DNA of 64,000 nucleotides from CAVQGZ01 sp963712175 (GCA_963712175.1 CAVQGZ010000004.1:124001-188000), one strand, 5' to 3'; shown: positions 1 through 9,226, counted from the stretch's first letter. Notes: generated by a model not told the origin, from the letters alone. Program-made: numbers and translations.

Positions 1-75
1 CGGCTCGAGGCCGGACGTGCGGCCGGGCAGGGTGGTAGCGACACCCGGTAGAAGACCGGGCCCGGCCCTGTGGGG

Positions 76-2259
76 CTAGGTCGCGTCGTCAGGGGCGGCG
101 ACGGGGTAGGTGAAACCTGCTGCGTTGTCGCCCTCGGCGTCGTCGGTGTCGTTGACGGGTGTGACCTCCGCGTCCACGCGAACCTCCGTTGCCTCCTGGG
201 CCACTGTCAGGGCCACTGCGAGCCGCTCCTGCCCACCCGCCGGCAGCTCGGCCAGGGGGCAGGTGAGGGCCGCCTCGTCGAAGGTGCACCCGTCCGCCTC
301 TGCCGTGGTCCCTGCCGGGACCGTGACCACGAGCCGTGCGCCGGTCGAGTCGTCGGGCCCGTTGTTGCGGACTCCCACGGGGAGCACGGCACTGCCGCCA
401 GCCGGGATGGGTGACGGCTCGGTCGGAAACAGCGTCACGGCAAGGTTGGTCGACACTGGAACGTCAGGCGGGTCGCCGGTTCCAGACCCCGTCAGGTTGG
501 CGACGGCGAGCTCCGTCTCGGCCGAGTCGAGCGCCCGGACGGTGGCGACGTGCGTGCCGGACCGGTCAGGGGTGAAGGTGAGGGTCGCCCGGCAGTCGAG
601 GCTGTCGCAGCGCTGAGGGTCGACCGTGAACGCGTCGGCATCCGGCCCCTCCAGCACGAGTTCCACAGGCGTGGTCGCGCTGCTCTCGGTGAAGTCGAGC
701 GTCAGCGTGCCGCTGGCGGACTCCCCGACGGATGCGATGCCCAGGTCGACGTCGCTGCGCACCACGCTTGGCTGTGACTCGTCGTTGCGCAGGCTGGGGA
801 CTACCAGCAGCATCGCCGCGATGACGGCTGCCGCCACCACGGCGATCAGGGCCAGACGCCGACGGTCCGCGAAGAGCGCGGTCACCGGGTTCCCTTCGGC
901 GTCCGGCATGCCGGGTGCCTGCTCTTCGACGGCGTCGGGCCCGTCTCCAGCGCGCGGCGTCTCAGCCGAATGACTCTCGTGGGCCTCCGACGTGTCGGCC
1001 TCGTCGTCGGCTGCTCCATCGCCGGCTTCGTCCTCGACGGACTCGCCACCGGCTGCTGCGACCCCTGCCGCGGCCACTCCGGCAGCTGCGACGCCACCGG
1101 CCGCTCCGGCAGCTGCAACCTCGTCGACGGGTGCCACCGGGTCGGGGATCGACCAGGTCGTCGCGTTCTCGAGCAGCGCACGGGTCGTGTCGAGGCCGTC
1201 GAGCGGCAACCGTGCGAGCGCGGCCTGGGCCAGAGCGAGTGTGGCGGGGTGGTCGTCGGCCTCGACACGATCGGCAACGGACGACATCACGCTGGCGGCG
1301 TCGAAGACGTCCAGGGGTTCGTTCTCTTCCTCGAGCCACGCTGCCACCCGCTGGGCCACCCCGGCTCGCACCGGTTCCGAGACAGCCGGGATTCCCGAGG
1401 CAGCGGTCCATCCGTCGCGGCCGTCGGTGAACACCAGGCCCAGCACCGCCAGCCTCCGCAGGCGGCGCTCCGCTTCGCCCACCTCGAGGCCACCCGCCGC
1501 AGCCGCGACCCGGCTGGTGGCGGGGGTGTCGCCGAGCGCGCGCAGGTGCGACAAGGTCACGTGCAGCTCGTCGTCGAGGGCGTGCTGGAGGGCCGCGGCC
1601 AGGGCCGTGGGTCGGGGTGGGTCGTCGAGCACCTCGAGGACGTCGTCGAACGTCAGCCCTCCGTCACGGACGACCGCAGCTGCCTGGACGAGGGGAGCGG
1701 GCATTCCCTCGACCGCCGTGGCGACGTGGCGGGCCGCGCGGCCCTCCTCGATCGACAGCGCTCGGCCCATGGCGGCTTCGATCAGACCGACCGCGTGGTG
1801 CTGGGACAAGCCGTGCACGGCAACCGGAACCAGGTCACCGCCATCAGCCTGCGGGTCTCCGGTCACCACGAGCAGGGAGCGCGCGAAGGTCCGCTGCAAG
1901 GACGCGACGTCCTCGGCGGAGAGGTCTCGGTCGTCGAGCAGGACGAGCATCTGGCGTTGACCCAGCGGCGTGGGGCCGGCGGGCAGCAGCTGGGCAGCGA
2001 CGGCGCCCAGGTCGTTCATGGGGAGACCGACCGGTAGCGCGAGGGTTCCGTCTGCGATGCCAGGCCGTGGCGGTTCCGCGCACACCGCTCGCAGCAGCGC
2101 CGTGGCGCCCGCGCCGCGCGATGCCTCGAGTCGCACCGATCGTCGTGCGTCGAGATGGCCGAGCAGGCGCCCCAGCTCGCCACCTCGACCGACAAGGCTG
2201 GTGAGAGGTCGCAGGGCAGCGCTCGGAGAAGCCCTTGCCGGGTCCTCGGGCACGTTCAC
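76..2259 (-). CDS. Membrane-anchored degenerate STAND/NB-ARC-like NTPase with extracytoplasmic beta-sandwich domains
   Basis: A 727-residue protein starting at a GTG with an AGGAGG site 6 nt upstream. Residues about 20-230 look like a STAND/NB-ARC NTPase: a VGRGGELGRL entry motif, a P-loop region reading ASRGAGATALL in which the Walker A lysine is replaced by alanine, a Walker B-like MLVLLDD, and a GMPAPL box resembling the GLPLAL motif. A winged-helix-like region follows (about 230-330). Residues about 375-465 are an Ala-rich then acidic low-complexity linker. One transmembrane helix lies at about 467-487. Outside the membrane are a HYDIN/ASPM-type beta-sandwich (about 500-595) and a DUF11/CARDB-like domain (about 603-720). 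It is divergent from dgt by 66 bp. The function is unknown; a signalling or scaffold role is inference. The domain reading is mine, from motif pattern only. Confidence 0.75.
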   Translation of the reverse strand: MNVPEDPARASPSAALRPLTSLVGRGGELGRLLGHLDARRSVRLEASRGAGATALLRAVCAEPPRPGIADGTLALPVGLPMNDLGAVAAQLLPAGPTPLGQRQMLVLLDDRDLSAEDVASLQRTFARSLLVVTGDPQADGGDLVPVAVHGLSQHHAVGLIEAAMGRALSIEEGRAARHVATAVEGMPAPLVQAAAVVRDGGLTFDDVLEVLDDPPRPTALAAALQHALDDELHVTLSHLRALGDTPATSRVAAAAGGLEVGEAERRLRRLAVLGLVFTDGRDGWTAASGIPAVSEPVRAGVAQRVAAWLEEENEPLDVFDAASVMSSVADRVEADDHPATLALAQAALARLPLDGLDTTRALLENATTWSIPDPVAPVDEVAAAGAAGGVAAAGVAAAGVAAAGGESVEDEAGDGAADDEADTSEAHESHSAETPRAGDGPDAVEEQAPGMPDAEGNPVTALFADRRRLALIAVVAAAVIAAMLLVVPSLRNDESQPSVVRSDVDLGIASVGESASGTLTLDFTESSATTPVELVLEGPDADAFTVDPQRCDSLDCRATLTFTPDRSGTHVATVRALDSAETELAVANLTGSGTGDPPDVPVSTNLAVTLFPTEPSPIPAGGSAVLPVGVRNNGPDDSTGARLVVTVPAGTTAEADGCTFDEAALTCPLAELPAGGQERLAVALTVAQEATEVRVDAEVTPVNDTDDAEGDNAAGFTYPVAAPDDAT

Positions 2260-2325
2260 GTCTGGCCTCCTCGCTGTCGACGCCCGACCGCGAGAGTCGT
2301 CTTCGACGCACTACTGTCCCCTGTG

Positions 2326-3567
2326 ATGGCTGGTCCCGTGGGGTATGACGCGCCGGACCTGGCCCGTTTCGTCGAGGAGACCCCCAAGAGGGCGGGCCGG
2401 TCGGCGTTCGAGCGTGACCGCGCCCGAGTCGTGCACTCCGCAGCCCTGCGGCGACTGGCGTTCAAGACCCAGGTCGTCGGACCGGGCAGCGACGACTTCG
2501 TGCGCAACCGGCTCACCCACTCCCTCGAGGTCGCCCAGGTCGGGAGAGAGCTCGGCAAGGCGCTCGGCTGCGACCCGGACGTCGTCGATGCGGCGTGCCT
2601 GGCGCACGATCTCGGCCACCCCCCGTTCGGGCACAACGGCGAGGCAGTTCTCCACGAGGTGGCCGCACCGTGTGGCGGGTTCGAGGGAAACGCCCAGACC
2701 CTGCGAGTTCTGACACGGCTGGAGGCCAAGGTCGTCGGCGCGCAGGGACGGTCCGCGGGCCTCAACCTGACCAGGGCCGCGCTCGACGCAGCCACGAAGT
2801 ACCCGTGGCCACGCGGGCAGGCACCCGACGGCTCCGCGAAGTTCGGCGTCTACGCCGATGACGTGCCGGTGTTCACCTGGCTCCGTGATGTGGCCGAGCC
2901 GCGCCGTCGATGTGTGGAGGCGCAGGTCATGGACTTCGCCGACGACGTGGCTTACTCGGTTCACGACGTGGAGGACGCCGTTGTCGCCGGCCGCGTCGAC
3001 CTGTCGGCCATCGATGACATCGACACGCGGGGTGAGATCGGCGCCCTCATCCGTGACTGGTACGACCCCACGATGGGCGACGACCGAGTCGACGCGGCGT
3101 TCGCCAGGCTCACGGCGCTGCCCTGGTGGGTACGCGGCTACGACGGTTCGAGGCGCTCGGCGGCCGTGCTCAAGGACTTGACGAGCCAGCTGATCGGCCG
3201 GTTCTGCGCAGCTGTCGAGCTCGCAACCCGTGAGCGGTATGGCCACGGACCGCTCACGCGCTACGCCGCCGACCTCGTGGTGCCGAACGACGTCACCGAC
3301 GAGGTCGTCGCCCTGAAGGGCGTGGCGGCGTTGTTCGTCATGTCGGCTGACGACCGACGCGAGCAGTACGACACCCAGCAGGCAGTGCTCCGTGAGCTCG
3401 TCGAGGCGCTCACCAGCAGTGCGGCCGCTGGACTCGAGCCGGCGTTCGCCGTGGACTACGGCCAGGCCGACGACGACGCTCAGCGGTTGCGCGTCGTCAT
3501 CGACCAGGTGGCTTCATTGACCGACGAATCGGCGCTGGGGTGGCACCGGCGGCTGTGCCGTCGTTGA
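2326..3567 (+). CDS. dgt: Deoxyguanosinetriphosphate triphosphohydrolase (dNTPase, HD domain)
   Basis: A 413-residue HD-domain dNTP triphosphohydrolase that hydrolyses dNTPs to deoxynucleoside and triphosphate, controlling dNTP pools. The HD metal ligands are visible: H in NRLTHSLEVAQVGR, HD in CLAHDLGHPPFGHNGE, and a later D in VMDFADDVAYSVHDVED. The ATG at 2326 is chosen because the upstream in-frame extension reads through the divergent promoter region and the family starts near this MAGPVGYD. No convincing Shine-Dalgarno precedes it, and a GTG lies one codon upstream. It is followed after 9 bp by the flavoprotein gene and then dnaG; a dgt-dnaG pairing is common in actinobacteria. Confidence 0.93.
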   Translation: MAGPVGYDAPDLARFVEETPKRAGRSAFERDRARVVHSAALRRLAFKTQVVGPGSDDFVRNRLTHSLEVAQVGRELGKALGCDPDVVDAACLAHDLGHPPFGHNGEAVLHEVAAPCGGFEGNAQTLRVLTRLEAKVVGAQGRSAGLNLTRAALDAATKYPWPRGQAPDGSAKFGVYADDVPVFTWLRDVAEPRRRCVEAQVMDFADDVAYSVHDVEDAVVAGRVDLSAIDDIDTRGEIGALIRDWYDPTMGDDRVDAAFARLTALPWWVRGYDGSRRSAAVLKDLTSQLIGRFCAAVELATRERYGHGPLTRYAADLVVPNDVTDEVVALKGVAALFVMSADDRREQYDTQQAVLRELVEALTSSAAAGLEPAFAVDYGQADDDAQRLRVVIDQVASLTDESALGWHRRLCRR

Positions 3568-3576
3568 CTGGTCTCC

Positions 3577-4782
3577 ATGAGTGACACGAGTCAGCAGGGG
3601 TCGCGGTTCGTCATCGTGGGTGGAGGGCTCGCCGGCGCCAAGGCTGCAGCGGAGCTGCGCACCCAAGGCTTCGAGGGCACCGTGGTTCTGGTGGCCTCAG
3701 AAGGCGAGTACCCGTACGAGCGACCGCCGTTGTCCAAGGGCTACCTGGCGGGAACGACCGACTTCTCCGATGCACTCGTGCATGACCCAGCGTGGTACGA
3801 CTCGAACGTCGACCTGCGTCTGGGTACCAGGGCCGTCCGCTTGGACGCCGAGGCGCACGCCGTCGTCCTGGCCGACGACAGTGTCGTGGCCTACGACAAG
3901 CTCCTGATCGCGACCGGCGCCGTGCCTCGCCGACCGGACGTCGAGGGCGCTCAGCGGATGCTGACGCTGCGAACCAAGTCCGACGTGGACTCGCTGAAGG
4001 CGAGGGTCGGCGACGGTGTCCGTGTCGTGGTCGTCGGTGCTGGATGGATCGGGCTGGAGGTGGCAGCTGCCGCCCGAGGCGCCGGCGCCGACGTCACCGT
4101 CGTCGAGTCGGGGCCGGCTCCGCTGGCGCGGGTGCTCGGGACGCAGGTCGGTGACATCTTCGCCGACCTGCATCGCGAGAACGGCGTGAGGGTGCTGACC
4201 TCGGCCACGCTCGAGGCGGTCGACGACAGCGGTGTCATCGTGGACGGTCGGCGGCTGCCGGCCGACGTGGTGGTTGCCGGAACAGGGGTCGCCCCCGACG
4301 TCGACCTCGCTCTCTCCGGCGGGCTCGAGGTGGACGACGGGATCGTCGTCGACAGCGCCCTGCGCTCGTCGAACCCGGACGTGTTCGCTGCCGGCGACGT
4401 CGCGTCCTCGTTGTACCCCCGCTACGCGCGCCACGTGCGAGTCGAGCACTGGGCCAACGCGCTGAACCAAGGCCCCGCCGCGGCTCGAGCCATGCTCGGG
4501 CAGGACGTGACCTACGACCGGCTGCCGTACTTCTACACCGACCAGTACGACCTGGGCATGGAGTACACCGGCTGGGTTCCTCCCGAGCGCCGCGACGAGG
4601 CCGAGGTCGTCCTGCGTGGCGACGTGGCGGGGTTGCAGTTCCAGGCCTTCTGGCTCCTCCCGCAGGGCGGATCGTTCTTGGTCGCTGCCGCCATGCACGT
4701 CAACATGTGGGACGAGGGGATCGACCCTCTCAAGCAGCGTGTGGAGTCAGGTGAGGCGATCGCCGCGGAGTCCCTACGCTAG
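3577..4782 (+). CDS. FAD-dependent NAD(P)H oxidoreductase, ferredoxin/rubredoxin reductase type
   Basis: A 401-residue two-dinucleotide-fold flavoprotein. An FAD-binding VIVGGGLAGAKAA motif is at the N-terminus, the PYERPPLSKGYL segment is typical of putidaredoxin/phthalate dioxygenase reductases, ATGAVPRRP is the conserved FAD contact, and VGAGWIGLEVA marks the NAD-binding fold. FAAGDVASS is the second FAD motif. The C-terminal reductase domain (from about residue 320) is present. Such enzymes pass electrons from NAD(P)H to a ferredoxin for a P450 or oxygenase, but no partner lies nearby. It sits between dgt (9 bp) and dnaG (5 bp), so it is probably co-transcribed with them. The specific electron acceptor cannot be told. 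Confidence 0.88.
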   Translation: MSDTSQQGSRFVIVGGGLAGAKAAAELRTQGFEGTVVLVASEGEYPYERPPLSKGYLAGTTDFSDALVHDPAWYDSNVDLRLGTRAVRLDAEAHAVVLADDSVVAYDKLLIATGAVPRRPDVEGAQRMLTLRTKSDVDSLKARVGDGVRVVVVGAGWIGLEVAAAARGAGADVTVVESGPAPLARVLGTQVGDIFADLHRENGVRVLTSATLEAVDDSGVIVDGRRLPADVVVAGTGVAPDVDLALSGGLEVDDGIVVDSALRSSNPDVFAAGDVASSLYPRYARHVRVEHWANALNQGPAAARAMLGQDVTYDRLPYFYTDQYDLGMEYTGWVPPERRDEAEVVLRGDVAGLQFQAFWLLPQGGSFLVAAAMHVNMWDEGIDPLKQRVESGEAIAAESLR

Positions 4783-4787
4783 GACTC

Positions 4788-6671
4788 GTGCCAGGACGGA
4801 TCCGCGATGCGGACATCGCCGAGATCCGTGAGCGGGCACGCATCGACGAGGTCGTCGGTGAGTACGTCTCGCTGCGCAACGCCGGCGGCGGGTCGATGAA
4901 GGGGCTCTGCCCCTTCCACGACGAACGGTCGCCGTCCTTCCACGTCACCCCGGCCCGCGGGCTCTGGTACTGCTTCGGCTGTGGCGAGGGTGGCGACGTC
5001 ATCTCGTTCCTGGAACGCATCGAGCACGTCACGTTCGCCGAGGCGATCGAACGGCTGGCGGACCGTGTCGGGGTTCGGCTGGTCTACGACGAGTCGGGTA
5101 GGCGGTCCCCGCGAGGGCCGGGCCGTGAGCAACGCACCCGCATGATGGAGGCGCACAAGGTCGCTGCCGAGTACTACGCGGAACAGCTGAGTGGCCCCGA
5201 CGCCGTGGCGGCCCGCCAGTTCCTGTCCGATCGAGGGTTCGACCGTGCCGCAGCCGAGCACTTCGGGGTCGGGTTCTCACCCCGGCACGGCGGCGCCCTG
5301 CGCAAGCACCTGCTCGCCAGCGGCTTCAGCGACGACGACCTCGTCACGGGGGGCCTCGTCGTCGCCGGGCAGCACGGTGGCTACGACCGGTTTCGCGGCC
5401 GGCTCATGTGGCCGATCCGTGATCTGATGGGTGCAGTCGTCGGGTTCGGGGCTCGCCGGATCTTCGACGACGACCGGATCGACGCCAAGTACCTGAACAC
5501 CCCCGAGACGCCGCTCTACCACAAGAGCACGGTTCTGTACGGGGTCGACCTCGCGAAGAAGGAGATCGCCCGTCAGTCCCGTGCCGTCGTGGTCGAGGGG
5601 TACACCGACGTCATGGCGGCCCACCTGGCCGGGGTGACGACCGCTGTCGCCACCTGTGGCACGTCCTTCGGCGAGGAGCACGCCAAGGTGCTGCGCCGCC
5701 TGCTCATGGACCAGGACGAGTTCCGCGGTGAGGTCGTCTTCACCTTCGACGGGGACGCGGCCGGCAAGAAGGCGGCACTGCGCGCCTTCGAAGGGGACCA
5801 ACGTTTCGTTGCCCAGACGTATGTGGCGATCGAACCAGAGGGTCGAGATCCGTGCGACCTGCGTCTGCAGGACGGCGATGCCGCGGTCCGAGAGCTGGTC
5901 GCCCGGCGTCGTCCACTGTTCGAGTTCGCCATCTCCTCGAGCCTTGCCGACTACGACCTCGACGTGCCCGAGGGCCGGACCCAGGCGCTCGACCACGCCA
6001 TCCCCCTCGTGGCCAGGATCAAGGACCAGGCACTGCGCGACGAGTACGCACGTCGCGTCGCCGGCTGGGTGGGTGCCCCCGACGAGCTTTCAGTGGTGAA
6101 GCGCGTTCGAGCCGCCTCTGGCGTGCGTGGTCGTCGAGGCCGCAGTCCGTCGCATGACGAGGGACAGCACGCCCTGGTGCCCGACCACGGCACCGTCGAC
6201 CCACAGGTGCTTGCAGCCGAGCGCGAGGCCCTCAAGGTCGCCCTGCAGCGCCCTGCCCTGGCCGGCCCGCTCTTCGACGACCTCGAGCCGGACGCCTTCG
6301 CCTCACCGGCTCACCGGGCCGTGGCCACCGCCATCGCCGACGCAGGAGGTGTCGCGACGCAGTCGGGTGGTCCCGGGTGGGTGCAGACGGTGATAGCCAG
6401 CGTTCCGACAGAAGCGACTGCGGGTGTCGTCCGCGAGCTCGCCGTGTCCCCGATCAACGCTGATGAGGAGTCTCTGCCTCGGTACGTGGTCTCGTCGCTG
6501 GCCCGCCTGCACGGAATCTGGGTGTCCCGGCGGCTCGTCTCCGTCAAGGCGCGGCTCCAGCGCACCGACCCCCAGGCTGACGCGTTGGCGTACAACAAGC
6601 TCTTCGGCGAGCTCATGGCCCTGGAGGGCATGCGCCGCGACCTGCGCGAGCGCGCGATCAGCGGGCTGTAG
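4788..6671 (+). CDS. dnaG: DNA primase
   Basis: A 627-residue bacterial primase that makes RNA primers at the replication fork. Its CHC2 zinc domain is at residues about 40-65 (CPFH then WYCFGCGEGGD). The catalytic N-terminal and TOPRIM regions follow: VVVEGYTDVMAAH holds the conserved Glu, FDGDAAGKKAA the DxD. The C-terminal helicase-binding region (from about residue 460) begins after a basic low-complexity linker. It starts at a GTG 5 bp after the flavoprotein stop, matching the usual DnaG N-terminus (RIRDADIAEIRERARIDEVV). The sigma factor gene follows, as in the macromolecular synthesis operons of other bacteria. Confidence 0.97.
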   Translation: MPGRIRDADIAEIRERARIDEVVGEYVSLRNAGGGSMKGLCPFHDERSPSFHVTPARGLWYCFGCGEGGDVISFLERIEHVTFAEAIERLADRVGVRLVYDESGRRSPRGPGREQRTRMMEAHKVAAEYYAEQLSGPDAVAARQFLSDRGFDRAAAEHFGVGFSPRHGGALRKHLLASGFSDDDLVTGGLVVAGQHGGYDRFRGRLMWPIRDLMGAVVGFGARRIFDDDRIDAKYLNTPETPLYHKSTVLYGVDLAKKEIARQSRAVVVEGYTDVMAAHLAGVTTAVATCGTSFGEEHAKVLRRLLMDQDEFRGEVVFTFDGDAAGKKAALRAFEGDQRFVAQTYVAIEPEGRDPCDLRLQDGDAAVRELVARRRPLFEFAISSSLADYDLDVPEGRTQALDHAIPLVARIKDQALRDEYARRVAGWVGAPDELSVVKRVRAASGVRGRRGRSPSHDEGQHALVPDHGTVDPQVLAAEREALKVALQRPALAGPLFDDLEPDAFASPAHRAVATAIADAGGVATQSGGPGWVQTVIASVPTEATAGVVRELAVSPINADEESLPRYVVSSLARLHGIWVSRRLVSVKARLQRTDPQADALAYNKLFGELMALEGMRRDLRERAISGL

Positions 6672-6794
6672 GTCTCGGCGCGGTCGCACGTGGGACTTTC
6701 GTCCCCATCCAGTGCCACGAAAGCCATGCGTCCCAGCGTGCAAGCCCGGCATGCTGGGTACCGGCGCCGACAGCCATCGCAGGGGGTGATCGTG

Positions 6795-7886
6795 ATGCGC
6801 CGACCCCCTTCGGCCGCCCTTGATGCTGCGACGGCGGCGAAGGACGGTCCCGAGCCAACGCCGGCCGGAGATGAGATGCCTGAGGCGACCGATGCCAACG
6901 ATGCCGCGACGGTCACGGCGAGTGCCGAGGGCGGGACCGAGGAGGAGCCGGACCTCGAGGAGGGAGCCACCTCGAGACTGCCCGACGTCGTCAGGCAGTA
7001 CCTCCGCGAGATTGGTCGGATCCCGCTGCTGAGCGCAGCGGACGAAGTCGGGCTCGCCCGAGCCGTCGAGGCCGGTCTTTTCGCCGAGGAGGAGCTGCTG
7101 GGCCAGTTCGAGGGCCCTCCGGCCGAGCGCGAGGAGCTCGAGCAGATCGTCGACGAGGGACACGCCGCCAAGCGGCGCCTCGTCGAGGCCAACCTTCGAC
7201 TCGTGGTCTCGGTGGCGAAGCGCTACGTGGGTCGCGGGCTTCCGCTCCTCGACCTGATCCAGGAGGGCAACCTCGGCCTCATCCGCGCTGTCGAGAAGTT
7301 CGACTACGCCCGTGGCTTCAAGTTCTCTACCTACGCGACGTGGTGGATCAGGCAGTCGGTCACCCGGGCCATCGCCGATCAGGCTCGTTCGATCCGCATG
7401 CCCGTGCACGTCGTCGAGACGCTTCACAAGGTCCTGCGCATCCAGCGGCAGCTCTCGCAGTCGCTGGGTCGTGACCCGACGATCGAGGAGATCGCATCCG
7501 TCGTGGGCCTCGACGTCGACCGCGTCGCCGAGCTCGTGACCCTCGCGCCGGAGCCGGTGAGCCTGTCGCTGCCGGTCGGGGAGAGCGAGGGCAGCGTTCT
7601 CGGAGACCTGATCGAGGACGCCGACGGCACCGACCCCGAGACAGTCGCGACCGAGGACTTGCTCGGGGACTACCTGGACAGGGTTCTCGGCACCCTCGGA
7701 GACCGCGAACGGCGGGTGGTTCGCATGCGCTACGGGCTCGAGGACGGCCAGCAGCACACGCTCGAAGAGGTCGGACGTGAGTTCGGCGTCACCCGCGAAC
7801 GGGTGCGCCAGATCGAGGCCAAGTCGCTGGCGAAGCTTCGGCACGGCCGCCATGCCGAGGGGCTTCACGACTTCTTGGAGGACTGA
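6795..7886 (+). CDS. RNA polymerase sigma factor, RpoD/SigA family (short, SigB/Hrd-like)
   Basis: A sigma-70 family protein of 363 residues from the ATG at 6795, which has AGGGGG (6781-6786) at proper spacing; a GTG at 6786 is an alternative. An acidic, Ala-rich leader of about 55 residues comes first. Region 1.2 is LPDVVRQYLREIGRIPLLS. Region 2 contains the near-invariant DLIQEGNLGLIRAVEKFDY and FSTYATWWIRQ. Region 3 follows, and region 4 carries the helix-turn-helix ending in VTRERVRQIEAKSLAKLR. It lacks the long region 1.1 of the largest HrdB proteins, so it may be the primary sigma or a group 2 sigma such as SigB. It lies 123 bp after dnaG. Confidence 0.9.
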   Translation: MRRPPSAALDAATAAKDGPEPTPAGDEMPEATDANDAATVTASAEGGTEEEPDLEEGATSRLPDVVRQYLREIGRIPLLSAADEVGLARAVEAGLFAEEELLGQFEGPPAEREELEQIVDEGHAAKRRLVEANLRLVVSVAKRYVGRGLPLLDLIQEGNLGLIRAVEKFDYARGFKFSTYATWWIRQSVTRAIADQARSIRMPVHVVETLHKVLRIQRQLSQSLGRDPTIEEIASVVGLDVDRVAELVTLAPEPVSLSLPVGESEGSVLGDLIEDADGTDPETVATEDLLGDYLDRVLGTLGDRERRVVRMRYGLEDGQQHTLEEVGREFGVTRERVRQIEAKSLAKLRHGRHAEGLHDFLED

Positions 7887-7910
7887 CGGCGCGGCACCCA
7901 CTCCTGCGAG

Positions 7911-8429
7911 ATGGCAGGCTTCACGTCCATGGGCCTGTTCGGGCGATCACAACCGTGGCGTCAGGGCGTCGACCTCGCCAAGGGCGAACGCGCCCTGGTC
8001 GCCGCTCAGACCCCCGCTGGATGGGTGGTGGCGACCACGCATGCGTTGTGGCTGCCGAGTCGAACGGGTATGACCCGACTCGGGTGGGAGACGATCGACA
8101 ACGCCTCGTGGGACCGCGACGGCGCAGTGCTGTCGGTGCGCCAGTCGTCACGACTCGGGGGGCGGGCACAGAGATGGACCGTCCGCATGGAGGACGAGCG
8201 CGACCTGCTGCTGGTCATCAAGGAACGTGTGCGCTCGACCCTGGTCACCACGCGCCACGTGAGGCTCGACGCAGACCGTGGGGTGACGTTGGTGGCCCGT
8301 CGTCCTCCCGGTGAGGACCGGCTGACGTGGGCGGTCTCGGTCGATCCCGGAGTCGATGTCGAGAGCCCGGCGGTCAGGAGTCGTGTCGAGGCAGAGCTGG
8401 CCTCGCTACGTGCCGAGCTCGGCCAGTAA
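7911..8429 (+). CDS. Conserved actinobacterial hypothetical protein
   Basis: 172 residues with no recognised catalytic motif. It reads like a soluble protein: an N-terminal stretch with repeated Trp-containing beta strands (GWVVATTHALWLP, RLGWETIDNASWD) and a charged C-terminal helix (SRVEAELASLRAEL). A second ATG at 7929 is possible. It follows the sigma gene after 24 bp and may be co-transcribed. Proteins of this size and pattern occur next to sigma or dnaG genes in related actinobacteria, but I cannot assign a role. Confidence 0.75.
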   Translation: MAGFTSMGLFGRSQPWRQGVDLAKGERALVAAQTPAGWVVATTHALWLPSRTGMTRLGWETIDNASWDRDGAVLSVRQSSRLGGRAQRWTVRMEDERDLLLVIKERVRSTLVTTRHVRLDADRGVTLVARRPPGEDRLTWAVSVDPGVDVESPAVRSRVEAELASLRAELGQ

Positions 8430-8482
8430 GGGGTTGACGTCGCCGCTGATAAACTCGCCTGGACGTCCGGAACGGGCGTCCT

Positions 8483-8558
8483 TCCCGCGTAGCTCAATCG
8501 GCAGAGCGTCCGGCTGTTAACCGGCAGGTTGAAGGTTCGAGTCCTTCCGCGGGAGCCA
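8483..8558 (+). tRNA. tRNA-Asn (GTT)
   Basis: A full cloverleaf can be drawn: acceptor TCCCGCG (8483-8489) pairs with CGCGGGA (8548-8554), D-arm begins TAGCTCAATCGGCAGAG, the anticodon loop is CTGTTAA with anticodon GTT, the T-arm contains GGTTCGAGTCC, and the discriminator is G followed by an encoded CCA (8556-8558). Confidence 0.97.
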
Positions 8559-8696
8559 CCCCCATGGTCAGCGGCTCGTCCGCCGGTCGGGGTGGGAAAC
8601 TCTGTGGCATCCTGCGGCGAGCCGTGGGCTGTGCGAACAACCGACATCGCTACGGTTCACCCAAATCTGGCACCTCGACGGAAAAGAGAGTCCACG

Positions 8697-9125
8697 ATGT
8701 CTGTTCCGAACTCGCTTGCTGCACCTCGACCGACCAGCGTGACGATTGCGATCGTGGTCGGTTGGATCGGGGTGGTCCTCGACGCGGTGGCTGGTGTGGC
8801 GTTGTTGGTGCTGGCCGGGAACGCTGAGGTGACCAGCGCCCTGGGTGCGGACGAGACGACAGCCCGGACGATTGGGATCACGTCGTTGGTGATCGCGGCG
8901 GTCCTGGCCCTGGTGGTGTATCTGCTCGGTCAGGGCAGCACCATTGCGCGCATGCTGGTCACGATCGTGATGCTGCTGCGTATCGGGTTCGCGGTGTGGG
9001 CGATTGTCGCGTTCGGGACGCACCAGCTGACCGAGGCGATCGTGAGCATGGCGGTGGCGGTGACGGCGATCGTGCTGCTGTGGAACGACAAGGCGAACGC
9101 GTTCTTCGCCACCAACGCCCCCTAG
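8697..9125 (+). CDS. Small four-helix membrane protein of unknown function
   Basis: 142 residues from an ATG with GAAAAGAGAG upstream. After a short polar N-terminus there are four hydrophobic segments: about 15-40, 58-78, 83-105 and 110-132, in the pattern of small actinobacterial membrane proteins that often carry unassigned labels. The loops are short and no catalytic residues are evident. It lies 138 bp after tRNA-Asn, with its own promoter region likely in that gap, and 101 bp before the PrsW-like gene. Function unknown. Confidence 0.75.
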   Translation: MSVPNSLAAPRPTSVTIAIVVGWIGVVLDAVAGVALLVLAGNAEVTSALGADETTARTIGITSLVIAAVLALVVYLLGQGSTIARMLVTIVMLLRIGFAVWAIVAFGTHQLTEAIVSMAVAVTAIVLLWNDKANAFFATNAP

Positions 9126-9226
9126 CAAGAGGTGGGTGACGCCTCGCGGCGGCTAGCCGCAAGATCTCGTCGCGGTCGCGTGGCGTGGACTGCGGTCCGC
9201 GCCGGTGCCGTGGAGCTGTGCTAAGG

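Noticed and set aside
1..75. Gene or RNA at the left edge
   Set aside because: GC-rich sequence with no clear reading frame, cloverleaf or hairpin; the NTPase gene ends at 76.
6303..7901. Minus-strand ORF of 532 residues over dnaG end and the sigma gene
   Set aside because: Antisense shadow of invariant sigma-70 regions.
8430..8482. Standard promoter before tRNA-Asn (TTGACG and TAAACT boxes)
   Set aside because: The two boxes are only about 10 nt apart, too close for a sigma-70 promoter, so no call was made.
8006..8647. Minus-strand ORF of 213 residues over the hypothetical gene and tRNA-Asn
   Set aside because: Antisense of the tRNA and a coding gene, with no domain.
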